Part shown: one piece after another, positions 18,672 through 27,196 of the stretch
Layout: each line of letters begins with the position of its first letter
Position numbering within the stretch: position 1 is the first letter of the stretch
Source: Labrenzia sp. OB1
GTDB lineage: Bacteria > Pseudomonadota > Alphaproteobacteria > Rhizobiales > Stappiaceae
Direction: 5' to 3'
DNA: 64,000 nt
Assembly (NCBI RefSeq): GCF_001624695.1
Contig: NZ_JSEP01000001.1
Location: 244,079 to 308,078, forward strand
Translations under genes and position numbers: made by a program
The notes under the pieces: generated by a model
Told to the model about the DNA's origin: nothing
What the model saw: the letters and a program-made list of their open reading frames with translations, nothing else
Database searches by the model: none

Positions 18672-19568
18672 TCAGTTCCGGACGCTTGCCAGTTCCACGG
18701 CAAGATCCTTGACCGCATCGGCGGTTCGGGGCCCGAAGCCAAGCAAATACTGGCCATCCATCTTGATGAGCCGGTTGTTGATGCCCGCCGGCGTCTGCGC
18801 CATAGCCGGATGGCTGAACAACTCGTCGGCGCTGGCGCCATGATCCCCGCCCCGTGACATCATCAGCACCGCATCAGGCGCTGCACTGATGATCGCCTCG
18901 TCACTGAGCTGCTTGTAGCCGGAGAAATCGGCCACTGCATTTTCCGCCCCGGCCAGTTTCAGGATGCCGTCGGCAGCCGTATCGGAGCCGGACGCGAGAA
19001 TGCGGCCACCATTGGTCGACAGGATGAACAGAACCCGCACACCGGATGTCTGGTCGGCCGCCTGCTTGCGGGCTGCTTCAAGGTCGGTTTCCAGCTTGAT
19101 GGCAAGCTCTTCAGCTTTGCCCGGCACGGCGATCGCCTCGCCGATCACGCGCACCTTGTCCACAATGCCTTCGGCCGTGAAAGCATTCGGAATGTTCGCA
19201 ATGGCGACCCCGGATTTCTGGAGAAGGTCAACAGTCTCGGGCGGGCCGCTGCCATCCAGCATCAGGATCAGCTCCGGATCGATCGACAGCACACCTTCCG
19301 CCGACAGCGCCCGCATATAGCCGACGTCCGGCAGATCCAGCGCTTCCTGCGGATGGATGCTGGTGCTGTCCCGCGCGATCAGACGCTCTCCTTCGCCGAG
19401 CGCGTAGATCACCTCGGTTACCGAACCGCCGACTGCGACGATGCGGTTTGCGGCTGACTGCTGCGTTCCTTCGGCGAAAAGCGATTTGGCAGGCGTGACG
19501 AGAGCCGCCGCGGTCAGTGCCGTCGCGACGGCAACGCCGTAAAACCGGGAATACAAGATCTCCCTCAT
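18672..19568 (-). CDS. hmuT: Periplasmic heme-binding protein HmuT
   Basis: A 298-residue periplasmic binding protein of the cobalamin/heme class with a Sec signal peptide. The start at 19568 overlaps the hmuS stop by 4 nt (ATGA), which is why I prefer it to the longer frame beginning at 19631. Core features are the two-lobe binding fold with RIVAVGGSVTEVIYALGEGE and LILMLDGSGPP, and a C-terminal QYLLGFGPRTADAVKDLA typical of HmuT. It hands heme from the outer-membrane receptor to HmuUV. Confidence 0.92.
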   Translation of the reverse strand: MREILYSRFYGVAVATALTAAALVTPAKSLFAEGTQQSAANRIVAVGGSVTEVIYALGEGERLIARDSTSIHPQEALDLPDVGYMRALSAEGVLSIDPELILMLDGSGPPETVDLLQKSGVAIANIPNAFTAEGIVDKVRVIGEAIAVPGKAEELAIKLETDLEAARKQAADQTSGVRVLFILSTNGGRILASGSDTAADGILKLAGAENAVADFSGYKQLSDEAIISAAPDAVLMMSRGGDHGASADELFSHPAMAQTPAGINNRLIKMDGQYLLGFGPRTADAVKDLAVELASVRN

Positions 19569-20653
19569 TCCCCTGCCTCCAAAGCAAGGGCGCGGTCCAG
19601 CTTCGGCAGGTTTTCCGCCAGGTTCCGCCAAACATCACGCTCGGCATTCCCTTCCCCGCGCACACCGAAGAACTGGATGACCTGCTGGCCGTCGCTGTCA
19701 AAGGCCTCGACCGAAGTCACATGGCCGACATCGGCCGGTTTGCGAACCAGCCAGACATCGTGGATCTGGTCGGTTCGAAGGTGCAGATGGAAGGTCGGAT
19801 CCATGACATTGATCCAGGGGCCTTTTTCCATAATCGTTTCCACTGCACCGGTGTGGATCTGGATGCAGCCACGGTTGCCGACGAAACACATCAAAGGAAC
19901 CTCTTCCGAAGCCGCGAGACGCAAGAGAGACGTAACGGCACCGTTATCCAGCGGCCAGGCCCATTCTTCCCCGACAAGTTCGAAGGCGCTGACGCGGTCG
20001 AGCTCGAGATCCTTGAGCAATCCGTGGAACTGGTGAGGGTCCTTCATCGCCTGCCAGCGTTCACGCAGTGTCACTTCGACACCGTCAGAAGGGGTTTTGC
20101 GGGCAAAAGGCTCAGCCGGGGTTACCGCGGGAAGCACGTCCGGGGACTGGTCCTCCAGAACCAGAGTGTCGACCAGTTGGTCCCAGGCCGCCATGTCTGT
20201 GTCCGGGCGAGCGTGAATTTTCTGGACGGCGTCTCCATGCGCATCGAAAAACTGCAGGGATCTGCGGATATCCTTGCCATCCACCTTTTCAACGGCAAAA
20301 CCATGAACCCAGCTGCCGGGAAACATGCGCAGGTCGATCTGCTCACCCAGCATCAGCGCAGCCCGCTTGCCATGGACGAACTTTTCGAAGGGGCCGATCT
20401 TTTCGTGAACGGCGCTTTCGTTGCGGGTCAGCGCCATCACTTCACCGACCTTTTTCAAACCGGGGAAAAGATCGTCAAATCGTGGCTCGATCCTCCGGGT
20501 ACCGTGTCCGACGAAACTGGCCACCAGCTCCGCCTCGCTCACGCCGAGAATTCTCGCCAGATCCCGTTCTCTCATTTTTGGATTTTGAGCACGCGCTTCG
20601 CGAATGGCGGCAGCGGTCGGTCTGTCTTCGTTGGAAATCTGTTCGGCGCTCAT
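19565..20653 (-). CDS. hmuS: Heme-degrading/chaperone protein HmuS
   Basis: A 362-residue cytoplasmic protein of the HemS/HmuS family, which binds imported heme and releases or passes on its iron. The length and the two-repeat structure (RFDDLFPGLKKVGEVMALTR in the first half, EVPLMCFVGNRGCIQIHTGA in the second) are typical. It is the first gene of hmuSTUV and is transcribed away from the receptor gene. The shared upstream region holds a near-consensus iron-control palindrome. Confidence 0.93.
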   Translation of the reverse strand: MSAEQISNEDRPTAAAIREARAQNPKMRERDLARILGVSEAELVASFVGHGTRRIEPRFDDLFPGLKKVGEVMALTRNESAVHEKIGPFEKFVHGKRAALMLGEQIDLRMFPGSWVHGFAVEKVDGKDIRRSLQFFDAHGDAVQKIHARPDTDMAAWDQLVDTLVLEDQSPDVLPAVTPAEPFARKTPSDGVEVTLRERWQAMKDPHQFHGLLKDLELDRVSAFELVGEEWAWPLDNGAVTSLLRLAASEEVPLMCFVGNRGCIQIHTGAVETIMEKGPWINVMDPTFHLHLRTDQIHDVWLVRKPADVGHVTSVEAFDSDGQQVIQFFGVRGEGNAERDVWRNLAENLPKLDRALALEAGE

Positions 20654-20921
20654 GCGTCCTGCCTTCGTTGATCATGGTCTGCGTCACCGCTGCCGCCGCT
20701 TGGCCTTTGCTGCGCCCCGGTAAAGATAACCTGCTGGCAACGAACAATAATTTGGAACTATTCCAAAGAAGGCGAAAACCGCGTCGGCCGCGATCTATTA
20801 CTTGACTCCTATAATCACGTTTCATATTGACTGCAATACCTGAGTCGACGGCTCATGTTTATAACGCTGCTTGAGAGGCAGCGATAAAGGACGCGAACAA
20901 CGCGCATTTTGGAGTAATTCT
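20654..20921. promoter_or_regulatory. Divergent hmuS / heme-receptor promoter region
   Basis: A 268-bp region separates two divergently transcribed iron genes. It contains the perfect palindrome at 20751-20767 described separately, and an AT-rich stretch at 20796-20830. In that stretch TTGACT (20802) and CATATT (20823) could form a receptor promoter, though the spacing is short. No coding frame is supported here. Confidence 0.6.
20751..20767. promoter_or_regulatory. ICE-type (Irr) operator
   Basis: TTTGGAACTATTCCAAA is a perfect 7-3-7 palindrome. The rhizobial iron control element bound by Irr has, as I recall it, the consensus TTTAGAA-N3-TTCTAAA; this site differs only by a symmetrical A-to-G/T-to-C change. 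It lies about 100 bp upstream of hmuS and 155 bp upstream of the receptor start, as expected for iron control of both operons. Confidence 0.72.
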
Positions 20922-23018
20922 ATGGGGCTCAAAATAACCGGACACACTCAACTGATGGGTGGTGTCGCTCTCTGGGTTATGGTTTTCAACGGCGGCGCCG
21001 CCGCGCAGGACACGGCGCAGAATGCGTCGGTAACTCCGCTTCAGCGAATCGTGGTCGGAACGGGTATCGACAAGGTGGCAATCGATACGCCGCAAGCTGT
21101 GACAGTGCTGGATCAGGACGCAATCGACGCCCAGCAGGCGCGCACGATCGGGGATCTCTTCAGCGAGATACCCGGCATCACGCCAATCGGCAGCAACTCG
21201 GTACTCGGGGAAAGCATCAACATTCGCGGCATCGGCGAAGCACTTTCCGGTGACGAGACCCGGATCATCATTCAGGTCGATGGTGTCAACAAGTTCTACG
21301 AACAATACCGGATGGGCTCGTTCTTCTCCGATCCGGAGCTTTACAAGCAGGTTGAAGTCCTGCGCGGACCGGCTTCTTCCACACTGTACGGGTCAGGCGC
21401 CATGGGCGGCGTGGTAACCTTCACGACCAAGGATGCAAGCGACTTCCTCGACCCCGGCGACCTGATCGGCGGACGCCTGAAGACCTCCTGGGATTCCAAC
21501 GGCAATGGCTGGCTCGGCAGCGGCATCATCGCGGCGGAACCGATCAAGAACCTCGAACTGCTCGGCAATCTCAACTACCGGCAGTCTCAGGATATAACGG
21601 ACGGCCAGGGCAAAAAGATCGAAGACACCGACTTCACCTCGGTCAATGGTCTGATCAAGGCCCGCTATACATTCGGAGAAAACGAGGATCAGTCCGTCTT
21701 CGCCAGCTACGAGAACTGGTCGAGCGACGAAGACAACCAGAACTATGACCAGATCACATGGGGTCCCGACTTCGGTACAGTCGACCGCACGGTAACCGAC
21801 CAGACCGCCATCATCGGCTACGAAAACTCGTTTTATGACAACGACCTTCTGGACATGAAGGCCCAGGTCAGCTGGTCGGACACCCGCGTGGAACAGAAGA
21901 ACCAGGACGAGATCTGCCGCCCAGGTTTCCCCCCCATCTGCTACTACCCGTTTGGTGACAACTCCGAATATTCCTACCAGACCTGGCAGGGCAAGGCCGA
22001 CAACGTGGCGACCTTCCAACTTGGTGACACATGGGCGGCCTATCTGACGACGGGTATCGACGGACAGTATCAGGAACGGCGCAATCCGCGTGATTTCGGC
22101 ACCTACGTTCAAAGCGGCTCCAATATCCATCCGGAAGGCGAAACCACCAATGTCGGCGGTTACGCCCAGGCCGAACTGGTCTGGAACGACCGTGTCACCC
22201 TCATTCCGGGCATGCGTATCGATTACTCCAGTGTTTCGGTCGACAGCTATGTCAACAGCAGTGGCGATACCATCGACCTGAACGAGGACAAGAGCGAGAT
22301 CGGCTATTCTCCGAAGCTCGCGGCGATGATCAAGATGTCCGACTGGTTTGGTGTCTTCGGATCGGTTGCCCACACGGAGCGTCTCCCGTCCCTGGACGAG
22401 GTCTTCACCAACTATACGGTCAATGACGTCAAGAAGGAGCTGTCGAACAACTTCGAGGCCGGCGTGACATTATCCTTCGACGATCTGGCTCTGGAAGGCG
22501 ACGCTTTCCGATTGAAGGCAACCGCATTCCGCAACAATGTCACCAACTTCTATGCGAGCTACTGGGACGGCACCACTGTCGTGACCGAAGTCATTCCCGA
22601 GGCGCGCTATGAGGGTCTTGAACTTGAGGCGTCCTACTGGACGGACAGCGTTTACGGAACCGTCGGCGCATCTCTTATCCGGGGCAAGAACGTCACGACC
22701 GGAGGCCATCTCAACGCCATACCCGCTGACAGCGCCTTCCTGAAGATCGGTTATGTCTACCGGCCCTGGAACCTGGATTTCGGCTGGAAGGGTGACTTCT
22801 TCGCGTCTCAGGATCTGGTCGGCGACGACGAGGAAAAAACCGCCGGTTATGCCTTGCATAACCTCTACGCGGCCTGGAAGCCGACGGAAGGCTATCTCGC
22901 CGACAGCGAGTTCCGCTTCAATGTCGACAACGTGTTCGACAAGTCTTTCCGGAACCACCTCAGCGACGACGAAGGTGCTGGCCGCAGCTTCAAGCTGAGC
23001 TTCGCCAAGAAGTTCTGA
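20922..23018 (+). CDS. hmuR: TonB-dependent heme/hemoprotein receptor
   Basis: A 698-residue outer-membrane receptor. GGAG seven bases before 20922 fixes the start. A signal peptide ending near AAAQD leads into a TonB-box-like stretch (RIVVGTGIDKVAI) and a plug domain (PGITPIGSNSVLGESINIRG, VEVLRGPASSTLYGSGAMGG). The barrel ends in Phe (LSFAKKF) as required for assembly. The FRAP/NPNL signature of classical heme receptors is not conserved: the matching region near residue 484 reads HTERLPSLDEVF and no NPNL follows. Heme as ligand rests on the hmuSTUV neighbours and the shared control region. Confidence 0.85.
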   Translation: MGLKITGHTQLMGGVALWVMVFNGGAAAQDTAQNASVTPLQRIVVGTGIDKVAIDTPQAVTVLDQDAIDAQQARTIGDLFSEIPGITPIGSNSVLGESINIRGIGEALSGDETRIIIQVDGVNKFYEQYRMGSFFSDPELYKQVEVLRGPASSTLYGSGAMGGVVTFTTKDASDFLDPGDLIGGRLKTSWDSNGNGWLGSGIIAAEPIKNLELLGNLNYRQSQDITDGQGKKIEDTDFTSVNGLIKARYTFGENEDQSVFASYENWSSDEDNQNYDQITWGPDFGTVDRTVTDQTAIIGYENSFYDNDLLDMKAQVSWSDTRVEQKNQDEICRPGFPPICYYPFGDNSEYSYQTWQGKADNVATFQLGDTWAAYLTTGIDGQYQERRNPRDFGTYVQSGSNIHPEGETTNVGGYAQAELVWNDRVTLIPGMRIDYSSVSVDSYVNSSGDTIDLNEDKSEIGYSPKLAAMIKMSDWFGVFGSVAHTERLPSLDEVFTNYTVNDVKKELSNNFEAGVTLSFDDLALEGDAFRLKATAFRNNVTNFYASYWDGTTVVTEVIPEARYEGLELEASYWTDSVYGTVGASLIRGKNVTTGGHLNAIPADSAFLKIGYVYRPWNLDFGWKGDFFASQDLVGDDEEKTAGYALHNLYAAWKPTEGYLADSEFRFNVDNVFDKSFRNHLSDDEGAGRSFKLSFAKKF

Positions 23019-23026
23019 CCCTAACC

Positions 23027-23052
23027 CCGCCGCCCGTCCCCACGGGCGGCGG
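23027..23052 (+). other. Intercistronic hairpin after the heme receptor gene
   Basis: An 11-bp perfect stem (CCGCCGCCCGT with ACGGGCGGCGG, loop CCCC) begins 8 bp after the receptor stop and lacks a T-run. It more likely stabilises or tunes the receptor message than ends transcription, since the Ton-system genes continue on the same strand. Confidence 0.6.
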
Positions 23053-23073
23053 ACTCACTGGAGTTTTGCATCG

Positions 23074-23514
23074 ATGGCAGTGCGTAAATCGAAACCGGTC
23101 CTGAAAGCTTTGTTCGCAGGGGGCCTTGGATTGGCTACCGCATGCCCCGTACAGGCCCAGACCGAAGGGCCGGCAATTACCCTTGAACTCAACAAGGCGG
23201 AAGACACCGGCGAGAACTGCCGCCTGTCCTTCGTCATGACCAACGGTACGGGCAAGAGCATCGAAGCGGCCGCCTATGAGCTTGTTCTGTTCACGCCCGA
23301 GGGCGTCATCAGCCAGATGTCCGTGTTCGATTTCGGCGCCCTGCCTCAGGGCAAGACAGTTGTACGACAATTCGAGCTGCCCAGTTTGGGTTGCGCACAA
23401 GCGGGAAACCTTCTGATCAACGGCCCGACCGGTTGCGGACCGGATCAGGCACCCGCGCATTGTACAGCGCCCCTGACGCTCTCCAGCCGTACCGGCCTCA
23501 CTCTCAGCCAATAG
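23074..23514 (+). CDS. Small secreted protein of unknown function in the heme/Ton operon
   Basis: A 146-residue protein with a Sec signal peptide (hydrophobic core LKALFAGGLGLATAC, cleavage near VQAQ). The mature part looks like a compact beta-sandwich with several cysteines (ENCRLSF, LGCAQ, GCGPD, AHCTA) that could form disulfides. I do not recognise the family by name. It lies between the receptor and exbB, with 9 bp to the latter, so it is probably a periplasmic accessory of heme or TonB function. That role is inferred from position only. Confidence 0.75.
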   Translation: MAVRKSKPVLKALFAGGLGLATACPVQAQTEGPAITLELNKAEDTGENCRLSFVMTNGTGKSIEAAAYELVLFTPEGVISQMSVFDFGALPQGKTVVRQFELPSLGCAQAGNLLINGPTGCGPDQAPAHCTAPLTLSSRTGLTLSQ

Positions 23515-23523
23515 GAACGCATC

Positions 23524-24207
23524 ATGGTTTCTGAAGTCATGGCGCATGTCGCCTCGCTCCTCCAACTCGGCGGCCCGGTGGTTACGGTCATCGCGGGTCT
23601 GTCCGTGGTGGCAACCGCGCTGATACTGGTCAAGGTCTTCGAATTCCTGTCCTGCGGCATCGGCGACAGCAGCAAGGCGGAAAAAACCATCCGTCAATGG
23701 CAGGCCGGACAATTGGCCAGAGCGAAAGCGACCCAGGCTCAGCCGAAAAGCGCGGCCGGAAAAGCGGTCGCGACCGCACTTGTCCTACTCGATATGCGCA
23801 AGGAAAAGGCGGAAATCGAGGAGCGTATCGGCGTCCAGGCGGCAAGTGACCTGCATCATTTCTCGAAAGGCGTCCGTGCCCTCGAAGCCATCGCACAGAT
23901 CGCGCCTCTCATCGGCCTGTTCGGCACGGTCCTCGGCATGATCGAAGCCTTTCAGGCCCTGCAATCGTCTGGAAGCAACGTCGATCCGTCCGCTCTTGCC
24001 GGCGGTATCTGGGTCGCGCTGATGACGACCGCTGCCGGGCTCGGCGTCGCGATGCCCGTATCGCTGGCCGTCACGTGGCTTGAAGGACGGCTTGAGTCAG
24101 AGCGCGTGTGTGTCGAGACGCTGACCTCTTCCCTGCTGCTTCAGAAACTGCCGGAACCGCAAGAAGCGTCATCATTCGGGAGCCAGAACCTCTCCTATGC
24201 GCGTTGA
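23524..24207 (+). CDS. exbB: ExbB-family (MotA/TolQ/ExbB) proton channel protein
   Basis: A 227-residue inner-membrane protein with three predicted helices and the family core AIAQIAPLIGLFGTVLGMIEAF (about residues 120-141), followed by LAGGIWVALMTTAAGLGVAMP. It forms the pentameric channel that energises TonB. Its end overlaps the first exbD by 11 nt, showing tight coupling. AGGAACG provides the ribosome site. Confidence 0.92.
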   Translation: MVSEVMAHVASLLQLGGPVVTVIAGLSVVATALILVKVFEFLSCGIGDSSKAEKTIRQWQAGQLARAKATQAQPKSAAGKAVATALVLLDMRKEKAEIEERIGVQAASDLHHFSKGVRALEAIAQIAPLIGLFGTVLGMIEAFQALQSSGSNVDPSALAGGIWVALMTTAAGLGVAMPVSLAVTWLEGRLESERVCVETLTSSLLLQKLPEPQEASSFGSQNLSYAR

Positions 24208-24583
24208 CAGGCCGGTCAGAAAACAGAAACCTATTTCCCTGACGCCGCTTGTCGACGTCATCTTCCTCCTTTTGCTGTTCTTCATGCTGTCTTCCACCTT
24301 CACCACCTTCGGCCAGGTGGAGATCGGCGCCCCCGCCGGTGCCGGCGGCAGTGGTGCCGCGCCAAAGGCATTGCTGGTCCTGCAGGACGACAGGCTGCTT
24401 CTGAACGGCAGCGAAATCGGGTCCGAAAATCTCGAAGATGAAGCGCGCATGCTGGTTGAGCGCGATATCGACAGCCTCCTCGTGCTGGTGCGCGGCAGCA
24501 CAACCACCCAGGAACTGGTGACGGTCGTCAGTCGGCTGAAGGCCATTCCGGAGCTTGGCGTTACGGTTGCCGGCAACGAATGA
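24197..24583 (+). CDS. exbD: ExbD-family protein with intact proton-carrying Asp
   Basis: A 128-residue protein with one N-terminal membrane helix and a periplasmic domain. The helix contains the conserved Asp at position 20 in SLTPLVDVIFLLLLFFML, essential for proton flow in the ExbB-ExbD motor. It overlaps exbB (11 nt) and the following exbD-like gene (4 nt, ATGA). It is the probably functional member of a pair; see the next gene. Confidence 0.92.
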   Translation: MRVDRPVRKQKPISLTPLVDVIFLLLLFFMLSSTFTTFGQVEIGAPAGAGGSGAAPKALLVLQDDRLLLNGSEIGSENLEDEARMLVERDIDSLLVLVRGSTTTQELVTVVSRLKAIPELGVTVAGNE

Positions 24584-24981
24584 TCAAGGTACCGCGCAAA
24601 CCGGCGAAACGGCCGCTGGAGACGACGATCTCGCTGATCAATATCGTCTTCCTGATGCTGATCTTCTTTCTGGTCGCAGGCAGGCTGGCGCCGCCGCAGG
24701 ATCCGGAAGTCACTCTTTCGCAAGCTGAAAAGGCAGACCCCTTGCCGCCGCCTGACGCCCTCTACGCGCGGATCGACGGCACGCTTCATTACCGAGAGCA
24801 GCCGCTTAGCGCGGAAGACTACATGTCACGGCACGCGGCGGCGGAAGAAACGCCCAATCCGCTTGTCAGGCTCGCCGCCGACGAGAGCTTGAAGGCCGAA
24901 GACCTTTTGCGCCATGTCGGCGCTCTCTACCGGGCAGGCGCGGGGCGCGTTGTCATCGTCACCAGGACGCAATCGGAATGA
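24580..24981 (+). CDS. ExbD paralogue lacking the helix Asp (Asn21 instead)
   Basis: A 133-residue ExbD-like protein with one N-terminal helix (TISLINIVFLMLIFFLVAG) and a periplasmic domain. It aligns with the first ExbD but carries Asn at position 21 (codon AAT) where ExbD has the proton-carrying Asp. Start and stop overlap both neighbours by 4 nt, so it is made stoichiometrically with them. It may form a mixed ExbD dimer in which only one subunit carries protons, or have a structural role. Family membership is clear; activity is uncertain. Confidence 0.85.
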   Translation: MIKVPRKPAKRPLETTISLINIVFLMLIFFLVAGRLAPPQDPEVTLSQAEKADPLPPPDALYARIDGTLHYREQPLSAEDYMSRHAAAEETPNPLVRLAADESLKAEDLLRHVGALYRAGAGRVVIVTRTQSE

Positions 24982-26105
24982 AGACGTTCCGCAAACCTTT
25001 GATCATCGCCCTTGCCGCATCGCTTGCCATTCATCTGATCGCAGTGGCAATGACACTGCAAAGCCGTCCGGACCTTGAAATCGAGGGCGCGGGCGAAGTA
25101 CTTCACGCCGTGCTCGGCCAGTCGCCGTTCCACACGCTTGTGGCCGGCACCACTGCACAGTCGGAAATACAGAAGCCTGTGGAGGACCACGAGGTTCAAA
25201 CGCCTGTCGAACCGGAACAGGCAATTGCCAAGCCGGTGGAAACCGCCAAGGCAGCCAGAGTGGAACCCCTCGAACCCGTACAGCGGACCCAGCCTGTGAC
25301 GACACAGACGGTGGAAGCGGCAACAGAGGTTCAGCCTGTTGAAACCGCGGTATCTGCAAGTCTTCCCGTTTCACCAAACTCCACTCTTGCCATACCGGTC
25401 ACCCATGAGCAGCAGCCGGAAAGCCCGGTGGCCGTTCAGCAAGTCGAAAAAGTTGAAATCGCTGAAGCCGAAAGCATCAAGAGTCAGCAAGCGCCGATCC
25501 AGCCGGAAAAGCCTGTCCTCGCGGCAGCAGTTCCCGTGCAGACAAATGCTTCCGAGGCTCCTCCGCCGGAAAAAGCGACCGAAGTTCGCAGCGAGGAAGT
25601 TCTGAAAGCCGAAACCGATGCGCCTGCGCCCCGGTCGAAACCCGAGCCTCCAAAAAAGAATGCCAAGGCTGAACCGGCCAAAACCAGGCCAGCCACCACC
25701 AAAAAACCGGTCAAGCCTCTGCCCCGGGCGGAACAGGCGACCAAAAGCGGCGCAGGCGGGCAATCGAACCAGACCACCCAGAAAGGCGGATCGCAGCGCA
25801 AGGGGAAGTCGAAAACCGCGGGCAATTCGGACGTCACCAACTACCCTGCCAAGGTCCATCGCAAGATTCTGAGATCCCTGCGCGCACCGAAGGGTGGCAG
25901 GCGCGCCAAGGGCGAGGCGAAAGTTCGCTTCACGGTGCGGAAGAACGGCTCGGTCGGATCCGTTCGCCTGGCCAGCTCCTCCGGCTCCAAACCCTTCGAT
26001 CAGGCCGTCTTGAAGGCAGTCAGCCGGGCGGCGCCCTTCCCGCCGATACCCGGTGCCGCAGGACGCAGCAGCTGGACGTTTACGCTGCCGGTCGCGATGA
26101 GGTGA
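24978..26105 (+). CDS. tonB: TonB energy transducer
   Basis: A 375-residue TonB. It has an N-terminal helix (LIIALAASLAIHLIAVAMTL), a long Pro/Glu/Lys/Val-rich periplasmic spacer (about 60-270) and a C-terminal TonB domain (YPAKVHRKILRSLRAPKGGR, KVRFTVRKNGSVGSVRLASS, WTFTLPV). It couples the ExbB-ExbD motor to the heme receptor. The spacer is longer than in E. coli TonB, as is usual in alphaproteobacteria. It is the last gene of the operon and converges on the next minus-strand gene with 17 bp between. Confidence 0.93.
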   Translation: MKTFRKPLIIALAASLAIHLIAVAMTLQSRPDLEIEGAGEVLHAVLGQSPFHTLVAGTTAQSEIQKPVEDHEVQTPVEPEQAIAKPVETAKAARVEPLEPVQRTQPVTTQTVEAATEVQPVETAVSASLPVSPNSTLAIPVTHEQQPESPVAVQQVEKVEIAEAESIKSQQAPIQPEKPVLAAAVPVQTNASEAPPPEKATEVRSEEVLKAETDAPAPRSKPEPPKKNAKAEPAKTRPATTKKPVKPLPRAEQATKSGAGGQSNQTTQKGGSQRKGKSKTAGNSDVTNYPAKVHRKILRSLRAPKGGRRAKGEAKVRFTVRKNGSVGSVRLASSSGSKPFDQAVLKAVSRAAPFPPIPGAAGRSSWTFTLPVAMR

Positions 26106-26122
26106 CGTCTGGGACGTCCGTG

Positions 26123-27196
26123 CTAAGGCCCGGGAAAGGTCGCCCGCCAGCGGCGCAGGAAGGTCTCGCGGGTCAGGCCGTCGAGGGCAACCATGAGGGC
26201 CGGCGACAGGCCAATAGGCCGCAGGGCTGTTGAACTCAGGCTCTCGCCCTCGTTACCGTCTTCCGCTTCCAGCAGCGGACTGATCAGCAGCGCTGTTCTG
26301 AGCGCAAGGGTGCCTTGCGGCGACAGCAGGAAATCCAGAAACGCTTCCGCCAGCGGCTTCTGCCCGGCCTCCTTCGGGATCATCAAGGCGCGCGAGAGCA
26401 CCAGCGTATAATCGGACGGCAGGACAATGCCGATCCGTTCGTCCTGCTGCTGATAGCCCTGCGCGTAGGAACCGAGCACATTGTAGGCGATCAGATATTG
26501 CCCCTCGGCAACGCCCCGGATGATGTCCGCCGAACAGCAGGTGGAAATCGCCTGCGTCCGCCCGAAGGATTCCTGCAAGGCGCCGAAGGTGGAGGCCTCC
26601 TGGGCATCGGCAAAGGCAAAGAGATAGCCGAGCCCGGATTCCTCGATGTCATAGGTCGCGACCCGCCCCGCATACCGGGTGTCCGAGGGCCGCAAAAGAT
26701 CCAGAAGGTCGAAGCGCGTCTGCGGAATGTCCCCCTGAGGAACAAGGTCACGGTTGTAGACCATGACCGCGGGTTCCCGCGTGATGCCCCACAGCTCGTT
26801 CCGCCATCTGAGCGCCCCCGGCAATTCTTCCGTCAACAGCGAGCGGTAGTCGCTCGCACAGGCTTCGTTGACGAGTTGCACCATCTGGTGAACGGCCGAA
26901 CTGATGACGATGTCGGCGCCCGCCTCACCGCTGCGGCAGTCGCTCCGCGACAGCCGGTAGAGTTCGTTGGAGCCCCATTGCTCATAGTGTAGCCGGACGT
27001 TCGGACGCGCTCGCAGAAACGTTTCCACGACCGGGCCGAAGACCGCGATATCGGTGGTGGATCTCAGCACCAGGGTTTGTCCGGCTCCCTCTGGCCCGAA
27101 GTCGGCCACCATTTCCTGCGCGGCGACCGGACCGCAATTCAGCAGCACGAGGAAGCCGGTCAGAAGAATTCGCAAGGATGGGGTTATCGTCTTCAT
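26123..27196 (-). CDS. ABC-type extracellular solute-binding protein linked to tctDE
   Basis: A 357-residue periplasmic binding protein with a signal peptide (cleavage near VAAQE). The fold resembles Fe3+/spermidine-type binding proteins (LRSTTDIAVFGPVVETFLRA, ADIVISSAVHQMVQLV, GVAEGQYLIAYNVLGSYAQG). Its start overlaps the tctE stop by 4 nt, so it is made with the two-component system. No permease or ATPase genes follow. It may be a sensory partner for the kinase rather than a transport protein. That role is inference. Confidence 0.82.
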   Translation of the reverse strand: MKTITPSLRILLTGFLVLLNCGPVAAQEMVADFGPEGAGQTLVLRSTTDIAVFGPVVETFLRARPNVRLHYEQWGSNELYRLSRSDCRSGEAGADIVISSAVHQMVQLVNEACASDYRSLLTEELPGALRWRNELWGITREPAVMVYNRDLVPQGDIPQTRFDLLDLLRPSDTRYAGRVATYDIEESGLGYLFAFADAQEASTFGALQESFGRTQAISTCCSADIIRGVAEGQYLIAYNVLGSYAQGYQQQDERIGIVLPSDYTLVLSRALMIPKEAGQKPLAEAFLDFLLSPQGTLALRTALLISPLLEAEDGNEGESLSSTALRPIGLSPALMVALDGLTRETFLRRWRATFPGP

